A stretch of 41,853 bases of DNA from Akkermansia sp. (lineage in GTDB: Bacteria; Verrucomicrobiota; Verrucomicrobiia; Verrucomicrobiales; Akkermansiaceae), in NCBI GenBank assembly GCA_024405435.1, contig JAKSOU010000019.1, positions 1 to 41,853 on the forward strand. The letters are read 5' to 3'. The stretch's first letter is position 1, and each line of letters opens with the position of its first letter. Under the pieces are notes generated by a model. The model did no database searches. It was given only the letters and a program-made list of their open reading frames with translations, and was not told where the DNA came from. Positions 23,165-32,275 of this stretch are shown one piece after another. A program made the position numbers and the translations under genes.

Positions 23165-24373
23165 ATGGGCAAGTTCATCTACTTTGAGGGCCACAGCGGC
23201 ATCAGCGGCGACATGGCGGTGGCCTCCCTGCTGGATTTGGGGGCAGATGCCGCCAAGCTGGACGCCGTGCTGAAAACGCTTCCCGCGGAGTTCACCCACT
23301 CCGTGGAGCGCGGGCATTCCTACAGCATGGCCGGATGCTGCTTCAACGTCCACCACCACCACGACCACCCGCACGAGGAGCACTATCACGCTCACGCCCA
23401 CCACCACCATCACGAACACCGCCATCTGGCGGACGTGGAGGCCATCATCGACGCCGCGGCCATGAGCGACTCCGCACGCGCGCTGGCCAAGCGCATCTTC
23501 CGCATCGTGGCGGAGGCGGAGGCGGAGGCCCACGGTGTCTCGGTGGACGAGGTGCATTTCCATGAGGTGGGCGCCATCGATTCCATCGTGGACATCGTGG
23601 CCGCCGCCGTGCTGCTGGATGATTTGGGCGCGGACGGCTGCATCGTGACGGGACTGAGCGAGGGCAGCGGCACCGTGATGTGCCAGCACGGGGAGCTTCC
23701 CGTGCCCGTGCCCGCCGTGATGAACATCGCCCGCGCCCACGGCATCACACTGCGTCCCACAAGCACGCAGGGAGAGATGGTCACGCCCACGGGCATTGCC
23801 ATTGCCGCCGCCGCGCGCACGCGCGACACCCTGCCCGCCGCATACAAAATCCTGAAATGCGGTGTGGGGCTGGGCAAGCGGGATTTCGGGCGCGCCAACT
23901 TCCTGCGCACCTTCCTGATTGAGGACGCCGCCGACCCGCAGCAGATTTTCGAATGCGCGTGCAACGTGGACGACTCCACGCCGGAGGCGCTGGGATACGC
24001 GCTGCAAAAGGTGCTGGAGGCGGGTGCGCGCGACGCGTGGTTCACCCCCTGCTACATGAAGAAGAACCGCCCCGCCGTGCAGGTGGGCGCGCTCGCGGAT
24101 GCGGAGCATCTGCAGGCGGTGGAGGACGCCCTGCTGCGCCACACCGGCACCATCGGCGTGCGACGCCATCCCGTGGAGCGCACCACCATGGAGCGCCGCA
24201 TCGTCACCGTGCAGACCCCCTACGGACCCGTGCAGGTGAAGGAGTGCCGCTACGGCGACATCGTCCGCCGCCAGCCGGAATACGACAGCGCGGCAGCCGC
24301 CGCGGAACGCGAGGGCGTGCCGCTGGAGGACGTCTTCCAAGCCGCGCGCAACGCCGCCGGACACAACGCATGA
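23165..24373 (+). CDS. larC: Nickel insertase LarC (NPN nickel chelatase)
   Basis: LarC inserts nickel into pyridinium-3,5-bisthiocarboxylate mononucleotide in a CTP-dependent step to give active NPN. The 402-aa sequence carries the family opening YFEGHSGISGDM (6-17), then a His-rich loop at 63-87 (about 15 His), expected to hold nickel, followed by HFHEVGAIDSIVDI and QGEMVTPTGIA. The C-terminal part with NVDDSTPE and GARDAWFTPCYMKKNRP matches LarC2. It is one continuous frame; in Lactiplantibacillus plantarum larC is read through a programmed frameshift, which is not needed here. The stop overlaps the larE start by 3 bp. Confidence 0.94.
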   Translation: MGKFIYFEGHSGISGDMAVASLLDLGADAAKLDAVLKTLPAEFTHSVERGHSYSMAGCCFNVHHHHDHPHEEHYHAHAHHHHHEHRHLADVEAIIDAAAMSDSARALAKRIFRIVAEAEAEAHGVSVDEVHFHEVGAIDSIVDIVAAAVLLDDLGADGCIVTGLSEGSGTVMCQHGELPVPVPAVMNIARAHGITLRPTSTQGEMVTPTGIAIAAAARTRDTLPAAYKILKCGVGLGKRDFGRANFLRTFLIEDAADPQQIFECACNVDDSTPEALGYALQKVLEAGARDAWFTPCYMKKNRPAVQVGALADAEHLQAVEDALLRHTGTIGVRRHPVERTTMERRIVTVQTPYGPVQVKECRYGDIVRRQPEYDSAAAAAEREGVPLEDVFQAARNAAGHNA

Positions 24374-25197
24374 CGGAGCGCGCGCCAGACACGCTGCTGC
24401 AGCGGCTGCGGGATGCCATCCGCCCCATGCTGGAAGGCGGGATTGCGCTGGCATACTCCGGAGGCGTGGACAGCACGCTGCTGCTCGCCGTGTGCGCGGA
24501 GCTGGCGCGTGAATCCGGCGCCAAGCTGGTGGCGCTCACCGCGCACACCCCCATGCACAGCGAAGCCGAGATTGCCCGTGCGCGCGAACTGGCGCAGACG
24601 GTCGGCGTGCCGAACGAGGTGTTCCCCATCAACCCGCTGGAGCTGGAGGCCGTGCGGCTCAACCATCCCGACCGCTGCTACCACTGCAAGCGCGCCCTGT
24701 TCCAGCGCTTCACCGACTACGCGGAGGCGCACGCGCTGCGCATCGTGGTGGAGGGCTCGCACGCGGACGACGAGAAGGCGTACCGCCCCGGCCGCCGCGC
24801 CATCCAGGAGCTGCTGGTGCGCTCGCCGCTCGCGGAGCTGGGCTTCACCAAGGCGGACGTGCGCGCGGTATCCGCGGCGCTGCACCTGCCCACGGCGGAT
24901 GCGCCCGCCAAGCCCTGCCTTGCCACGCGCTTCGACTACGGCACGGAGCTCACGGACGCCCTGCTGCGCCGCGCGCAGGAGGGCGAGGAATTTTTGCACA
25001 CCGCCCTGCCCTGCGCCGCGGATGTGCGCCTGCGCGTACACGGCGACCTGGCGCGCATCGAGCTGCCGCCCGCGCAGTTCCCCGCCGCCGTGGAGCGCGC
25101 GGATTCCATCACCGCTGAATTGAAAAAACTCGGCTTCCGGTTCGTCACCCTGGACCTGCAGGGCTTCCGCTCCGGCAGCTTCGATACACCAAGATGA
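24370..25197 (+). CDS. larE: ATP-dependent sulfur transferase LarE
   Basis: LarE adenylates the two carboxylates of the LarB product and replaces them with thiocarboxylates. The PP-loop SGGVDS is at 30-35. The position of the sacrificial sulfur-donor Cys of L. plantarum LarE is Cys183 in PAKPCLATR. In addition a CYHC pair (Cys103, Cys106) is present, giving the three-cysteine set reported for LarE proteins with a [4Fe-4S] cluster, such as that of Thermotoga maritima; this one may therefore be catalytic in sulfur rather than self-sacrificing. The length (275 aa) is normal. The start overlaps larC by 4 bp and the end overlaps the transporter gene by 4 bp. Confidence 0.94.
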   Translation: MTERAPDTLLQRLRDAIRPMLEGGIALAYSGGVDSTLLLAVCAELARESGAKLVALTAHTPMHSEAEIARARELAQTVGVPNEVFPINPLELEAVRLNHPDRCYHCKRALFQRFTDYAEAHALRIVVEGSHADDEKAYRPGRRAIQELLVRSPLAELGFTKADVRAVSAALHLPTADAPAKPCLATRFDYGTELTDALLRRAQEGEEFLHTALPCAADVRLRVHGDLARIELPPAQFPAAVERADSITAELKKLGFRFVTLDLQGFRSGSFDTPR

Positions 25198-25937
25198 AAG
25201 CCCTCTCCGCAGCCGCCGTGCTCATTGCCGGAATCGTGTGCCTGGTGCTGGCCGCCGGGCACGGCGACTTCCTGCACACGCACCGCGCATTGGTGGCGCT
25301 GTGGCTCAGCGCGGCGGGCGTGGCGGCCATCCACACCCTGGCCGGGCCGGACCACTACCTGCCGTTCATCGCCATTGCCAAGAGCCGCGGGTACGGCCTG
25401 GGCAAGACCCTGCTGTGGACCGCCCTGTGCGGCGTGGGCCACATAGGCAGCGCGTTGCTGATTGCGGCCGTGTTCAGCGTGTTCGCCAAGTGGCTGGCAG
25501 CGGAGAACTTTGAGTGGCTGCAGGAGAACCAGAGCGATTTGGCGGCATACCTGCTCATCGGCATCGGCGCGGCGTACCTGCTGCACGCCCTGCGCCACCG
25601 CTGGCTCCACCGCCACGCAGAGGGTCACGAGCACCTGCACAACCTCCGCCAAAACGGCAACAGCATCACCATCTGGGTCGTCTTCATCGTCTTCATCCTC
25701 GGTCCCTGCGAGGCCCTCTTCCCCGTCCTCGCCGCCGCCACCGTCATGGGTACGGGTGCGGTTGTCTCCTCCACCCTCATCTTCTCCGGCGTCACCATCG
25801 CCACCATGCTCGCCGCCGTCGCCGCAGGCATGCTCGGCCTCCGAGCCGTCCACTCCCAAGCCCTCCAGAACTACGCCCACGAAATCGCCGGCGCCACCAT
25901 CGCCGCCTGCGGCATCGCCATCCTCTGCGGACTGTAA
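25194..25937 (+). CDS. NicO/UreH-type nickel transporter-like membrane protein
   Basis: This 247-aa protein has about six membrane segments. The family hallmark HxxxGPDH is seen as HTLAGPDH (about 47-54), followed by GVGHIGSALL (about 81-90), a His-rich loop HRWLHRHAEGHEHLH (about 128-142), and GPCEALFP (about 164-171). These match the NicO/RcnA and UreH-like metal-transport superfamily. ATG 25194 overlaps the larE stop. Placement at the end of the larBCE operon points to nickel uptake (or homeostasis) for LarC, and the direction of transport cannot be read from sequence. Cobalt or another metal is the alternative. Confidence 0.82.
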   Translation: MKALSAAAVLIAGIVCLVLAAGHGDFLHTHRALVALWLSAAGVAAIHTLAGPDHYLPFIAIAKSRGYGLGKTLLWTALCGVGHIGSALLIAAVFSVFAKWLAAENFEWLQENQSDLAAYLLIGIGAAYLLHALRHRWLHRHAEGHEHLHNLRQNGNSITIWVVFIVFILGPCEALFPVLAAATVMGTGAVVSSTLIFSGVTIATMLAAVAAGMLGLRAVHSQALQNYAHEIAGATIAACGIAILCGL

Positions 25938-25986
25938 TACTTGAAATAGCCGCGTATACCTCCTAGATGCTGCCTCCAGCACGTCA

Positions 25987-26049
25987 ATTTAGCAATTTTT
26001 TGCAAGAAAATCACTTTTTTATTGAGTTTCCTGTCAAAATCTGCTAAAT
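25987..26049. promoter_or_regulatory. Inverted repeat flanking the abiE promoter
   Basis: ATTTAGCA (25987-25994) and TGCTAAAT (26042-26049) form a perfect 8-bp inverted pair 47 bp apart, the second overlapping the -10 box. AbiEi antitoxins bind inverted repeats upstream of their own gene, so these are candidate operators. The remaining sequence is AT-rich intergenic DNA. Confidence 0.45.
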
Positions 26050-26050
26050 C
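26022..26050 (+). promoter_or_regulatory. Putative promoter of the abiE pair
   Basis: TTGAGT (26022-26027), 17 bp, TAAATC (26045-26050), a weaker -10. The ATG at 26062 would carry a leader of about 5 nt. Confidence 0.5.
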
Positions 26051-26061
26051 TGGCCTTGCAA

Positions 26062-26700
26062 ATGACCACCAGCCTATACAGCCGATTTGGCGGGGTGCCA
26101 GTGAGCTATGATGTGCTCAAGACGGCGCTGGCGCGCTACAAGTCGCCGCACGGGCGGCTGAAGCTGCTGGAGCGGCGCGGGGAGGTGGTACCCCTGCGGC
26201 GCGGGCTGTATGTTTGCCGCGCGGAGGGAGTCCTGCTCTCGGAGGGGCAGATAGCGAACCAAATCGTCTCGCCGTCGTACGTATCGTACGAGACGGCACT
26301 GTCGTGGCACGGCATCATCCCGGAGCGGGTGGCGGTGGTGCGTTCCGCATGCACGGCGCGCTCCAAGGAATTCCGGAACGCCACCGGGCGATATACATAC
26401 ACGCAGGTTGCACCGGGGTATTTCGAGCTGGGGCAGACGATGCAGGGGCACGGCGAGGATGCATACACGATAGCGCGCCCCGAAAAGGCGCTGTGCGACC
26501 TCATCCTGGCCACGCCGCGGCTGAGGTTGCAGTCGCCGCGGGCCGCGCGCACCTACGCAGAGTACTACCTGCGGGCGGATATGGATGAGCTGGCGGGCTG
26601 GGATGCCGACCTCATCCACGCTTGCGCGCTGGCCGCCAACAAGAAGAACAAGGACCTGTTGCACTTGGAAAGGATGATACGCGATGAACAACGCGATTGA
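26062..26700 (+). CDS. abiEi: AbiEi-type antitoxin / transcriptional regulator
   Basis: The 212-aa protein has the layout of type IV antitoxins of the AbiEi family: an N-terminal winged-helix domain (about 8-60, SYDVLKTAL, LKLLERRGEVVPLRRGLYVC) and a C-terminal domain with NQIVSPSYVSYETALSWHGIIPE, then TIARPEKALCDLIL. In such systems the antitoxin represses its own operon and counters the toxin without stable binding. The gene overlaps abiEii by 17 bp, as is usual. An inverted repeat spans the promoter. ATG 26062 gives the DNA-binding domain its full length. Possible role in phage defence or element maintenance. Confidence 0.82.
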   Translation: MTTSLYSRFGGVPVSYDVLKTALARYKSPHGRLKLLERRGEVVPLRRGLYVCRAEGVLLSEGQIANQIVSPSYVSYETALSWHGIIPERVAVVRSACTARSKEFRNATGRYTYTQVAPGYFELGQTMQGHGEDAYTIARPEKALCDLILATPRLRLQSPRAARTYAEYYLRADMDELAGWDADLIHACALAANKKNKDLLHLERMIRDEQRD

Positions 26701-27523
26701 GCAAATGCTCTCCCGGTACGAGATAGGGAGCGTACAGAAGGAAATCGACGCCCTGCGGGAAATCGTGCAGCAAGTCGCGCTGGCCGGGCTGGCGCGCGCG
26801 GGGTTCTTTGAGAAAGCCGCGTTCTACGGCGGCACCTGCCTGCGCATTTTTCACGGGTTGCCGCGCTTCTCGGAAGACATGGACTTCTCCCTGCTGGAGG
26901 CAGACGAGACATTCAGCCTGGAGGCCTATTTCCCCGCCATCACGGAGGAATTCGCCCTGCTCGGACAGAGTGTCACCATCACGCAAAAGCAGAAGACACA
27001 CCAATCCGACATCCGCTCCGCATTCCTGAAGAGCGAGACCGCCCAATACAACCTGCAACTGGAACGCGGGCGCGCCATCAAGATCAAGATTGAGGTGGAC
27101 ACCTCACCGCCGCTCAAATTCGACACCGAATGGCACAATCTCGATTTGCCCCGACCGTTCCAAGCCCGCTGCGTCTCCCTGCCCTGTCTCTTTGCGGGCA
27201 AGCTGAGCGCACTGATATACAGGGCCTGGCAGCACAGGGTCAAGGGGCGCGACTGGTATGATTTCGAGTGGTACGTGAACAAGGGCGTTCCCATGGACTT
27301 CGCGCATTTTGTGGAGCGCGCATGCGAGGGCGGCAAAGAGGAGCGCGGCGCCATGACACCCGAACTCATGATGCAGCGACTGCGCGCGCGTATCACATCC
27401 GCCAACGTCCAAGATGTCAAAACGGACGTAGTGAATTTTATCGATGACCCCGCATCCCTGCAACACTGGACCACGGACTACTTTTTGTCGCTTGCGGAGA
27501 AGATGTCGATAGCCGCGCGGTAG
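26684..27523 (+). CDS. abiEii: AbiEii/AbiGii-family nucleotidyltransferase toxin
   Basis: This 279-aa protein has the DNA polymerase-beta-like minimal nucleotidyltransferase signature of AbiEii toxins: GGTCL at 49-53, DMD at 65-67, KIEVD at 135-139 (third acidic residue), Lys173 in AGKLSAL and KGRDWYD at 187-193. Related toxins such as MenT add nucleotides to tRNA 3' ends; whether this one does so is unknown. The start lies within the antitoxin gene. The 3' end overlaps the convergent minus-strand gene (27478-28134) by 46 bp, an unusual arrangement that suggests insertion next to an existing gene end. All catalytic residues appear intact. Confidence 0.86.
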   Translation: MNNAIEQMLSRYEIGSVQKEIDALREIVQQVALAGLARAGFFEKAAFYGGTCLRIFHGLPRFSEDMDFSLLEADETFSLEAYFPAITEEFALLGQSVTITQKQKTHQSDIRSAFLKSETAQYNLQLERGRAIKIKIEVDTSPPLKFDTEWHNLDLPRPFQARCVSLPCLFAGKLSALIYRAWQHRVKGRDWYDFEWYVNKGVPMDFAHFVERACEGGKEERGAMTPELMMQRLRARITSANVQDVKTDVVNFIDDPASLQHWTTDYFLSLAEKMSIAAR

Positions 27524-28134
27524 CGTTTTCTCCAGAGCTGCGCCTGGTGCTTGCAGTCATTCGGGAGGAAGGGACGTTGCGACGCCCAATCCAGGAAATC
27601 TGCCATGGAGGCGCAGAACTCTGCGCCGTTGGCGTCCACCAGGCGGCGCAGCAGGGGCTTGCCGAGGGTGGCCGCCCAGGGGCGCCCGCTTTCCGACAAG
27701 CACCATACCATCCTCGCCATGGTGGGACAGTTCATGGCGGCGGCCTGGGGCGAGTCCAGCAGCATGTAGCACATACGGATGCCGATGCGCACCCTGCGCG
27801 GATTGGCGAGGGCGTACCAAATCTGCGGATGCATAAGGAAGCCGTGAATGAAGCGCACCAGCGCGCGGCCGCTGTTCCTGCCGATGGCGAAGCGGAACCA
27901 TGAAGCCAGCTCCTCCGGGTTGTCGGCGCCGTGATACAGGGGCTCCATGATTTCATCGTAGATGGCGGGGAGGTATCCACCCTCGGCGGCGCGCCGCACG
28001 TAGTCGCGCCCGGTGTTCTCATCATCGGGAGTGGCGGCGCGGCGCATCATCCAGCGTCCGTACTCGAACGCGGCCTGGGCGTTGCCCTTGGCGGCGGCCT
28101 CTTTCAGCCAGGCGGAATGTTTTGTCTCCTGCAT
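27478..28134 (-). CDS. Unknown soluble protein with Sel1-like start (218 aa)
   Basis: The first half has a Sel1/TPR-like look: LKEAAAKGNAQAAFEYGRWMM, then YVRRAAEGGYLPAIYDEI, with the Gly/Ala spacing of Sel1 repeats. The rest is helical with many Arg, Met and Trp and five Cys or so, and I recognise no domain. There is no signal peptide. ATG 28134 is 14 bp after the stop of the FAD dehydrogenase gene, making this the last gene of the five-gene ABC/dehydrogenase operon. Its 3' end overlaps the abiEii toxin gene tail-to-tail by 46 bp. Function unknown; a protein-interaction role is possible. Confidence 0.7.
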   Translation of the reverse strand: MQETKHSAWLKEAAAKGNAQAAFEYGRWMMRRAATPDDENTGRDYVRRAAEGGYLPAIYDEIMEPLYHGADNPEELASWFRFAIGRNSGRALVRFIHGFLMHPQIWYALANPRRVRIGIRMCYMLLDSPQAAAMNCPTMARMVWCLSESGRPWAATLGKPLLRRLVDANGAEFCASMADFLDWASQRPFLPNDCKHQAQLWRKRYRAAIDIFSASDKK

Positions 28135-28148
28135 AGGGTATGGGGTGT

Positions 28149-29534
<1,386 letters not shown>

Positions 29535-29538
29535 GGTC

Positions 29539-30330
29539 CTAGTCCTTTCCGGTGCCCCAGCGGCGGTGCAGCCAGCGCTCCGCCGGGGAGAAGAGAATCT
29601 TGTCCGCCAGCAGGCCGATGGCAATGATGATGAACATGATGCCGATGACCTGGTACATGCGCTGCAGCTCGCGGCCGTAGTGCAGGTACTGGCCGATGCC
29701 GAAGCCCGACACCACCGACACGTAGATTTCCGCGGCCATGAGGGAGCGCCACGCGAAGGCCCAGCCCTGCTTCATGCCGCTGACCACGAAGGGCGCGGAG
29801 GCCGGCAGCGTGACATGCACCAGCGTGTACAGCTTGCCCGCGCCCATGGTGCGGGCGGCGCGCGCGTAGATGGGCGGCACGTTCTTCATGCCGTTCTCCG
29901 TGGAGAGCAGCACGCTCCACAGCGTGCCCATGATCACCACGAACAGCAGCGCCGCCTCCGTCTGCCCGAACCAGATGCACGCCAGCGGCACCCAGCACAC
30001 GCTCGGCAGCGCCTGCAGGCCCAGCGCCAGCATGCCCAGCGTGTCGTTCACGCATTGGAAGCGCGCCGCCAGCATGCCCAGCGGCACGCCCAGCACCAGG
30101 CCGATGGCATACCCGACGAGCAGGCGGCGCAGCGTGACCACCATGGCCAGCGGAATCTTGCCGTTGGCCATGTTGTCCCACAGGTAGGCGGCCACCGTGC
30201 TGGGCGGCGGCAGCACGAACGGCGACCACAGGCTCTCCTCCAGCCCGATGCACGCCAAATCGCCCGTGAGCCCGGCCCACACCAGGATGAGCAGGATGAA
30301 GAACAGCAGGATGATGATGCAGCGTTTCAT
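29539..30330 (-). CDS. ABC transporter permease (NitT/TauT/SsuC type)
   Basis: This 263-aa inner-membrane protein has about six transmembrane segments. The conserved ABC permease loop near 180-210 contains the family EAA-like region (ARTMGAGKLYTLVHVTLPASAPFVVSGMKQGW), which contacts the ATPase. It belongs to the BPD_transp_1 group, nitrate/sulfonate/taurine or pyrimidine-precursor importers (SsuC, TauC, ThiY-partner). It lies 15 bp downstream of the ATPase gene. The substrate is not readable from sequence; the neighbouring 2-hydroxyacid dehydrogenase hints at an organic anion. Confidence 0.88.
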   Translation of the reverse strand: MKRCIIILLFFILLILVWAGLTGDLACIGLEESLWSPFVLPPPSTVAAYLWDNMANGKIPLAMVVTLRRLLVGYAIGLVLGVPLGMLAARFQCVNDTLGMLALGLQALPSVCWVPLACIWFGQTEAALLFVVIMGTLWSVLLSTENGMKNVPPIYARAARTMGAGKLYTLVHVTLPASAPFVVSGMKQGWAFAWRSLMAAEIYVSVVSGFGIGQYLHYGRELQRMYQVIGIMFIIIAIGLLADKILFSPAERWLHRRWGTGKD

Positions 30331-30345
30331 GGCGGGTGGCTCCTA

Positions 30346-31155
30346 TCAGTCGGTTTCCTCTGCGGCGTACCCCTTGAGCGCGGAGGTGATTTCGCGCGAG
30401 AGGTCCGCCAGGTCGTGGTTGTTGATGTTGCGCGGGCGCGGCAGGTCCACGGCGAATTCCTCGCGCACGCGGCCGGGGTGGGGCGAGAAGAGGATGACGC
30501 GGGTGCCCAGGCACACGGCCTCGCGCACGTTGTGGGTGACGAAGATGATGGTCTTGCGGCGCTTCTGCCAGATCTCCTGGATATCGCCGTAGAGCTGCTC
30601 GCGGGTCATGGCGTCCAACGCGGAGAACGGCTCGTCCATCAGCAGGATTTTCGGGTTGGGGGCGAGGGAGCGCGCGAGCGCCACGCGCTGCCGCATGCCG
30701 CCGGAAAGCTCATGGATGTTGGCGTGGGCGAAGTTGTCCATCTTCACCAGGTAGAGGTAGTACTTGGCCACCTCCAGGCGCTCCTTGTCGTTCAGGTTGG
30801 GCTTCTGCTTCAGCCCGAACATCACATTGCCGATGACATCCAGCCACGGGAAGAGTGCGTGCTCCTGGAACATCATCATGCGGTCGCGCCCGGGTCCGGC
30901 AATCGGTGCGCCGTCGATGAGCGCGGCCCCCTTGTCCGGCTCCTCCAGCCCGGCGATGATGTTCAGCAGGGTGGACTTGCCGCAGCCGCTGGGCCCCACG
31001 AAGCACACGAACTCGCCCTCGTTGATGTCCAGCGACACGTCCTCCAGCGCGGCGACGGTCCTGCCCTGTGTGTCGAAATACTTGCTGACGTGCTCCACGC
31101 TGAGCTTGGCGGTGGGGTACGCATGGATTTCCTGGTTGATGTTCTCCTGTCTCAT
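30346..31155 (-). CDS. ABC transporter ATP-binding protein (NitT/TauT type)
   Basis: The 269-aa ATPase has Walker A GPSGCGKST at 54-62, a Q loop (MMFQEHALFPWL, about 94-105), the signature LSGGMRQR at 150-157, Walker B ILLMDEP at 170-176, the D loop and the switch His in FVTHNVREAV. HALFPWL and the DEPFSALDA motif are typical of the SsuB/TauB/NrtD subfamily. ATG 31155 was chosen because it overlaps the binding-protein stop by 4 bp (ATGA) and gives the normal N-terminal length; residues further upstream read through the previous gene. It energises the permease encoded next. Confidence 0.92.
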   Translation of the reverse strand: MRQENINQEIHAYPTAKLSVEHVSKYFDTQGRTVAALEDVSLDINEGEFVCFVGPSGCGKSTLLNIIAGLEEPDKGAALIDGAPIAGPGRDRMMMFQEHALFPWLDVIGNVMFGLKQKPNLNDKERLEVAKYYLYLVKMDNFAHANIHELSGGMRQRVALARSLAPNPKILLMDEPFSALDAMTREQLYGDIQEIWQKRRKTIIFVTHNVREAVCLGTRVILFSPHPGRVREEFAVDLPRPRNINNHDLADLSREITSALKGYAAEETD

Positions 31156-32162
31156 GGGCGGTTGTCCTCCTTTTCCTCCTGCGGTTGGTAGATGATACCC
31201 CGGATGTCCGGCACGCGGTCCAGCAGGTCGCACGCCTGTGCGTCCTGCACAAACTGGCGCAGCCCCGGCAGGTCGATGTCGTCCGTGAGCTTCAGCCGCG
31301 CCCAGGCGGACGCCACCAGCTGCGGCTCCATCGGCGCCTGGGTGAGCTCGGTGAGCTCCTCCACCACGCGCCGCTGCGCCTCCTGCGGGTGTTCCTGTAT
31401 CCACTGCGTGAGCTCGCGCTGGGCCCGGATGATGGCGGCGGCCTCTTGCGGGTGGGCCTTCAGCCAGCCCGTGCGCGCCGCCAGCACCGTGGTCACCACG
31501 TCCGGCTCCTGCACCAGCAGCGCGGCGCCCGCATCACGCTCCAGGCGGGACACCCACGGCTCCACGGTCCAGCAGGCGTCGATGTCGCCCTGCTTCATGA
31601 GCTGCAGCTGCATGGCGTTGGGGGTGGGAGACACGCGGCAGTCGCCCGCGCCCTCCAGGGTGGTTTTGAGACCGTTCTTGGCGAGCCAGGCGCGGCAGGA
31701 GACGTCCTGCGTGTTGCCGAGCTGCGGGGTGGCGATGTTGCGCCCCTTGAAATCCGCGGGCTGGGAGATGCCCTTGCCGGGAGCCACCAGCAGGGCGGAG
31801 CCGCCGTTCACCGCGCCGCAGAGCAGCCGCAGCGCGCGCCCGTTGGAAACCGCATAGGCGTTGATGGCGGGGCTGGGACCTACGTAGGTCAAATCCGCCG
31901 TCTTGCCGAACAGGGCCTCCATGGCCGTTGGCCCCGCGTTGTACGTGTACCACTCGAAGGAATACCCCGGCAGGTAGCGCTCGAACCAGCCATCCCCGTG
32001 GCGGCTCATGTTCCGCGCCACCAGCGCCTGCACATGCGTCACGTTCGGGAAGCAGCCCATGCGCACCACGCGGCTGTCCGCGTCCTCGCGGCTGCACGAC
32101 ACCCCCAGCAGCGCCACCGCCGCCGTAAAAACCATCACCAGGGCTGTCCTTTGCCATCTCAC
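31152..32162 (-). CDS. ABC importer substrate-binding lipoprotein (NitT/TauT type)
   Basis: The 336-aa protein has a signal peptide with lipobox LGVSC (Cys23), then an NMT1/SsuA-like periplasmic binding fold: VRMGCFPNVTHVQALVA at the start of the mature protein, ADLTYVGPSPAINAY near 90-104, and KGRNIATPQLGNTQDVS near 138-154. It would deliver the substrate to the permease. The start is GTG 32162; no in-frame ATG exists before the signal peptide, and a promoter whose -10 ends 9 nt before the GTG supports it. It is the first gene of the operon. The ligand is undetermined; sulfonate, taurine, nitrate or another small anion are family options. Confidence 0.88.
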   Translation of the reverse strand: MRWQRTALVMVFTAAVALLGVSCSREDADSRVVRMGCFPNVTHVQALVARNMSRHGDGWFERYLPGYSFEWYTYNAGPTAMEALFGKTADLTYVGPSPAINAYAVSNGRALRLLCGAVNGGSALLVAPGKGISQPADFKGRNIATPQLGNTQDVSCRAWLAKNGLKTTLEGAGDCRVSPTPNAMQLQLMKQGDIDACWTVEPWVSRLERDAGAALLVQEPDVVTTVLAARTGWLKAHPQEAAAIIRAQRELTQWIQEHPQEAQRRVVEELTELTQAPMEPQLVASAWARLKLTDDIDLPGLRQFVQDAQACDLLDRVPDIRGIIYQPQEEKEDNRP

Positions 32163-32171
32163 GGGAAGCCC

Positions 32172-32200
32172 AGCATACCAGAGAGCGCGGCGAAAGGCAA
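32172..32200 (-). promoter_or_regulatory. Promoter of the ABC/dehydrogenase operon
   Basis: On the minus strand TTGCCT (32200-32195), 17 bp, TATGCT (32177-32172), then 9 nt to GTG 32162. The predicted leader is about 3 nt. Confidence 0.65.
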
Positions 32201-32237
32201 GATGTTATCGGTTCATGGCATGGGCATCTCTTTTTGC

Positions 32238-32266
32238 TTGAATGCGCGGGCGGGTGCGGGTATACT
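32238..32266 (+). promoter_or_regulatory. Promoter of the outer-membrane barrel gene
   Basis: TTGAAT (32238-32243), 17 bp, TATACT (32261-32266), then 9 nt to ATG 32276. The leader is about 3 nt. It diverges from the ABC operon promoter 37 bp away. Confidence 0.7.
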
Positions 32267-32275
32267 TTCCTGCGT

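Noticed and set aside
23335..23430. His-rich run in larC as a low-complexity repeat element
   Set aside because: It is in frame within larC and the family is known for a His-rich metal-binding region.
23165..24373. Programmed frameshift in larC
   Set aside because: The gene is one uninterrupted frame with both LarC parts in order.
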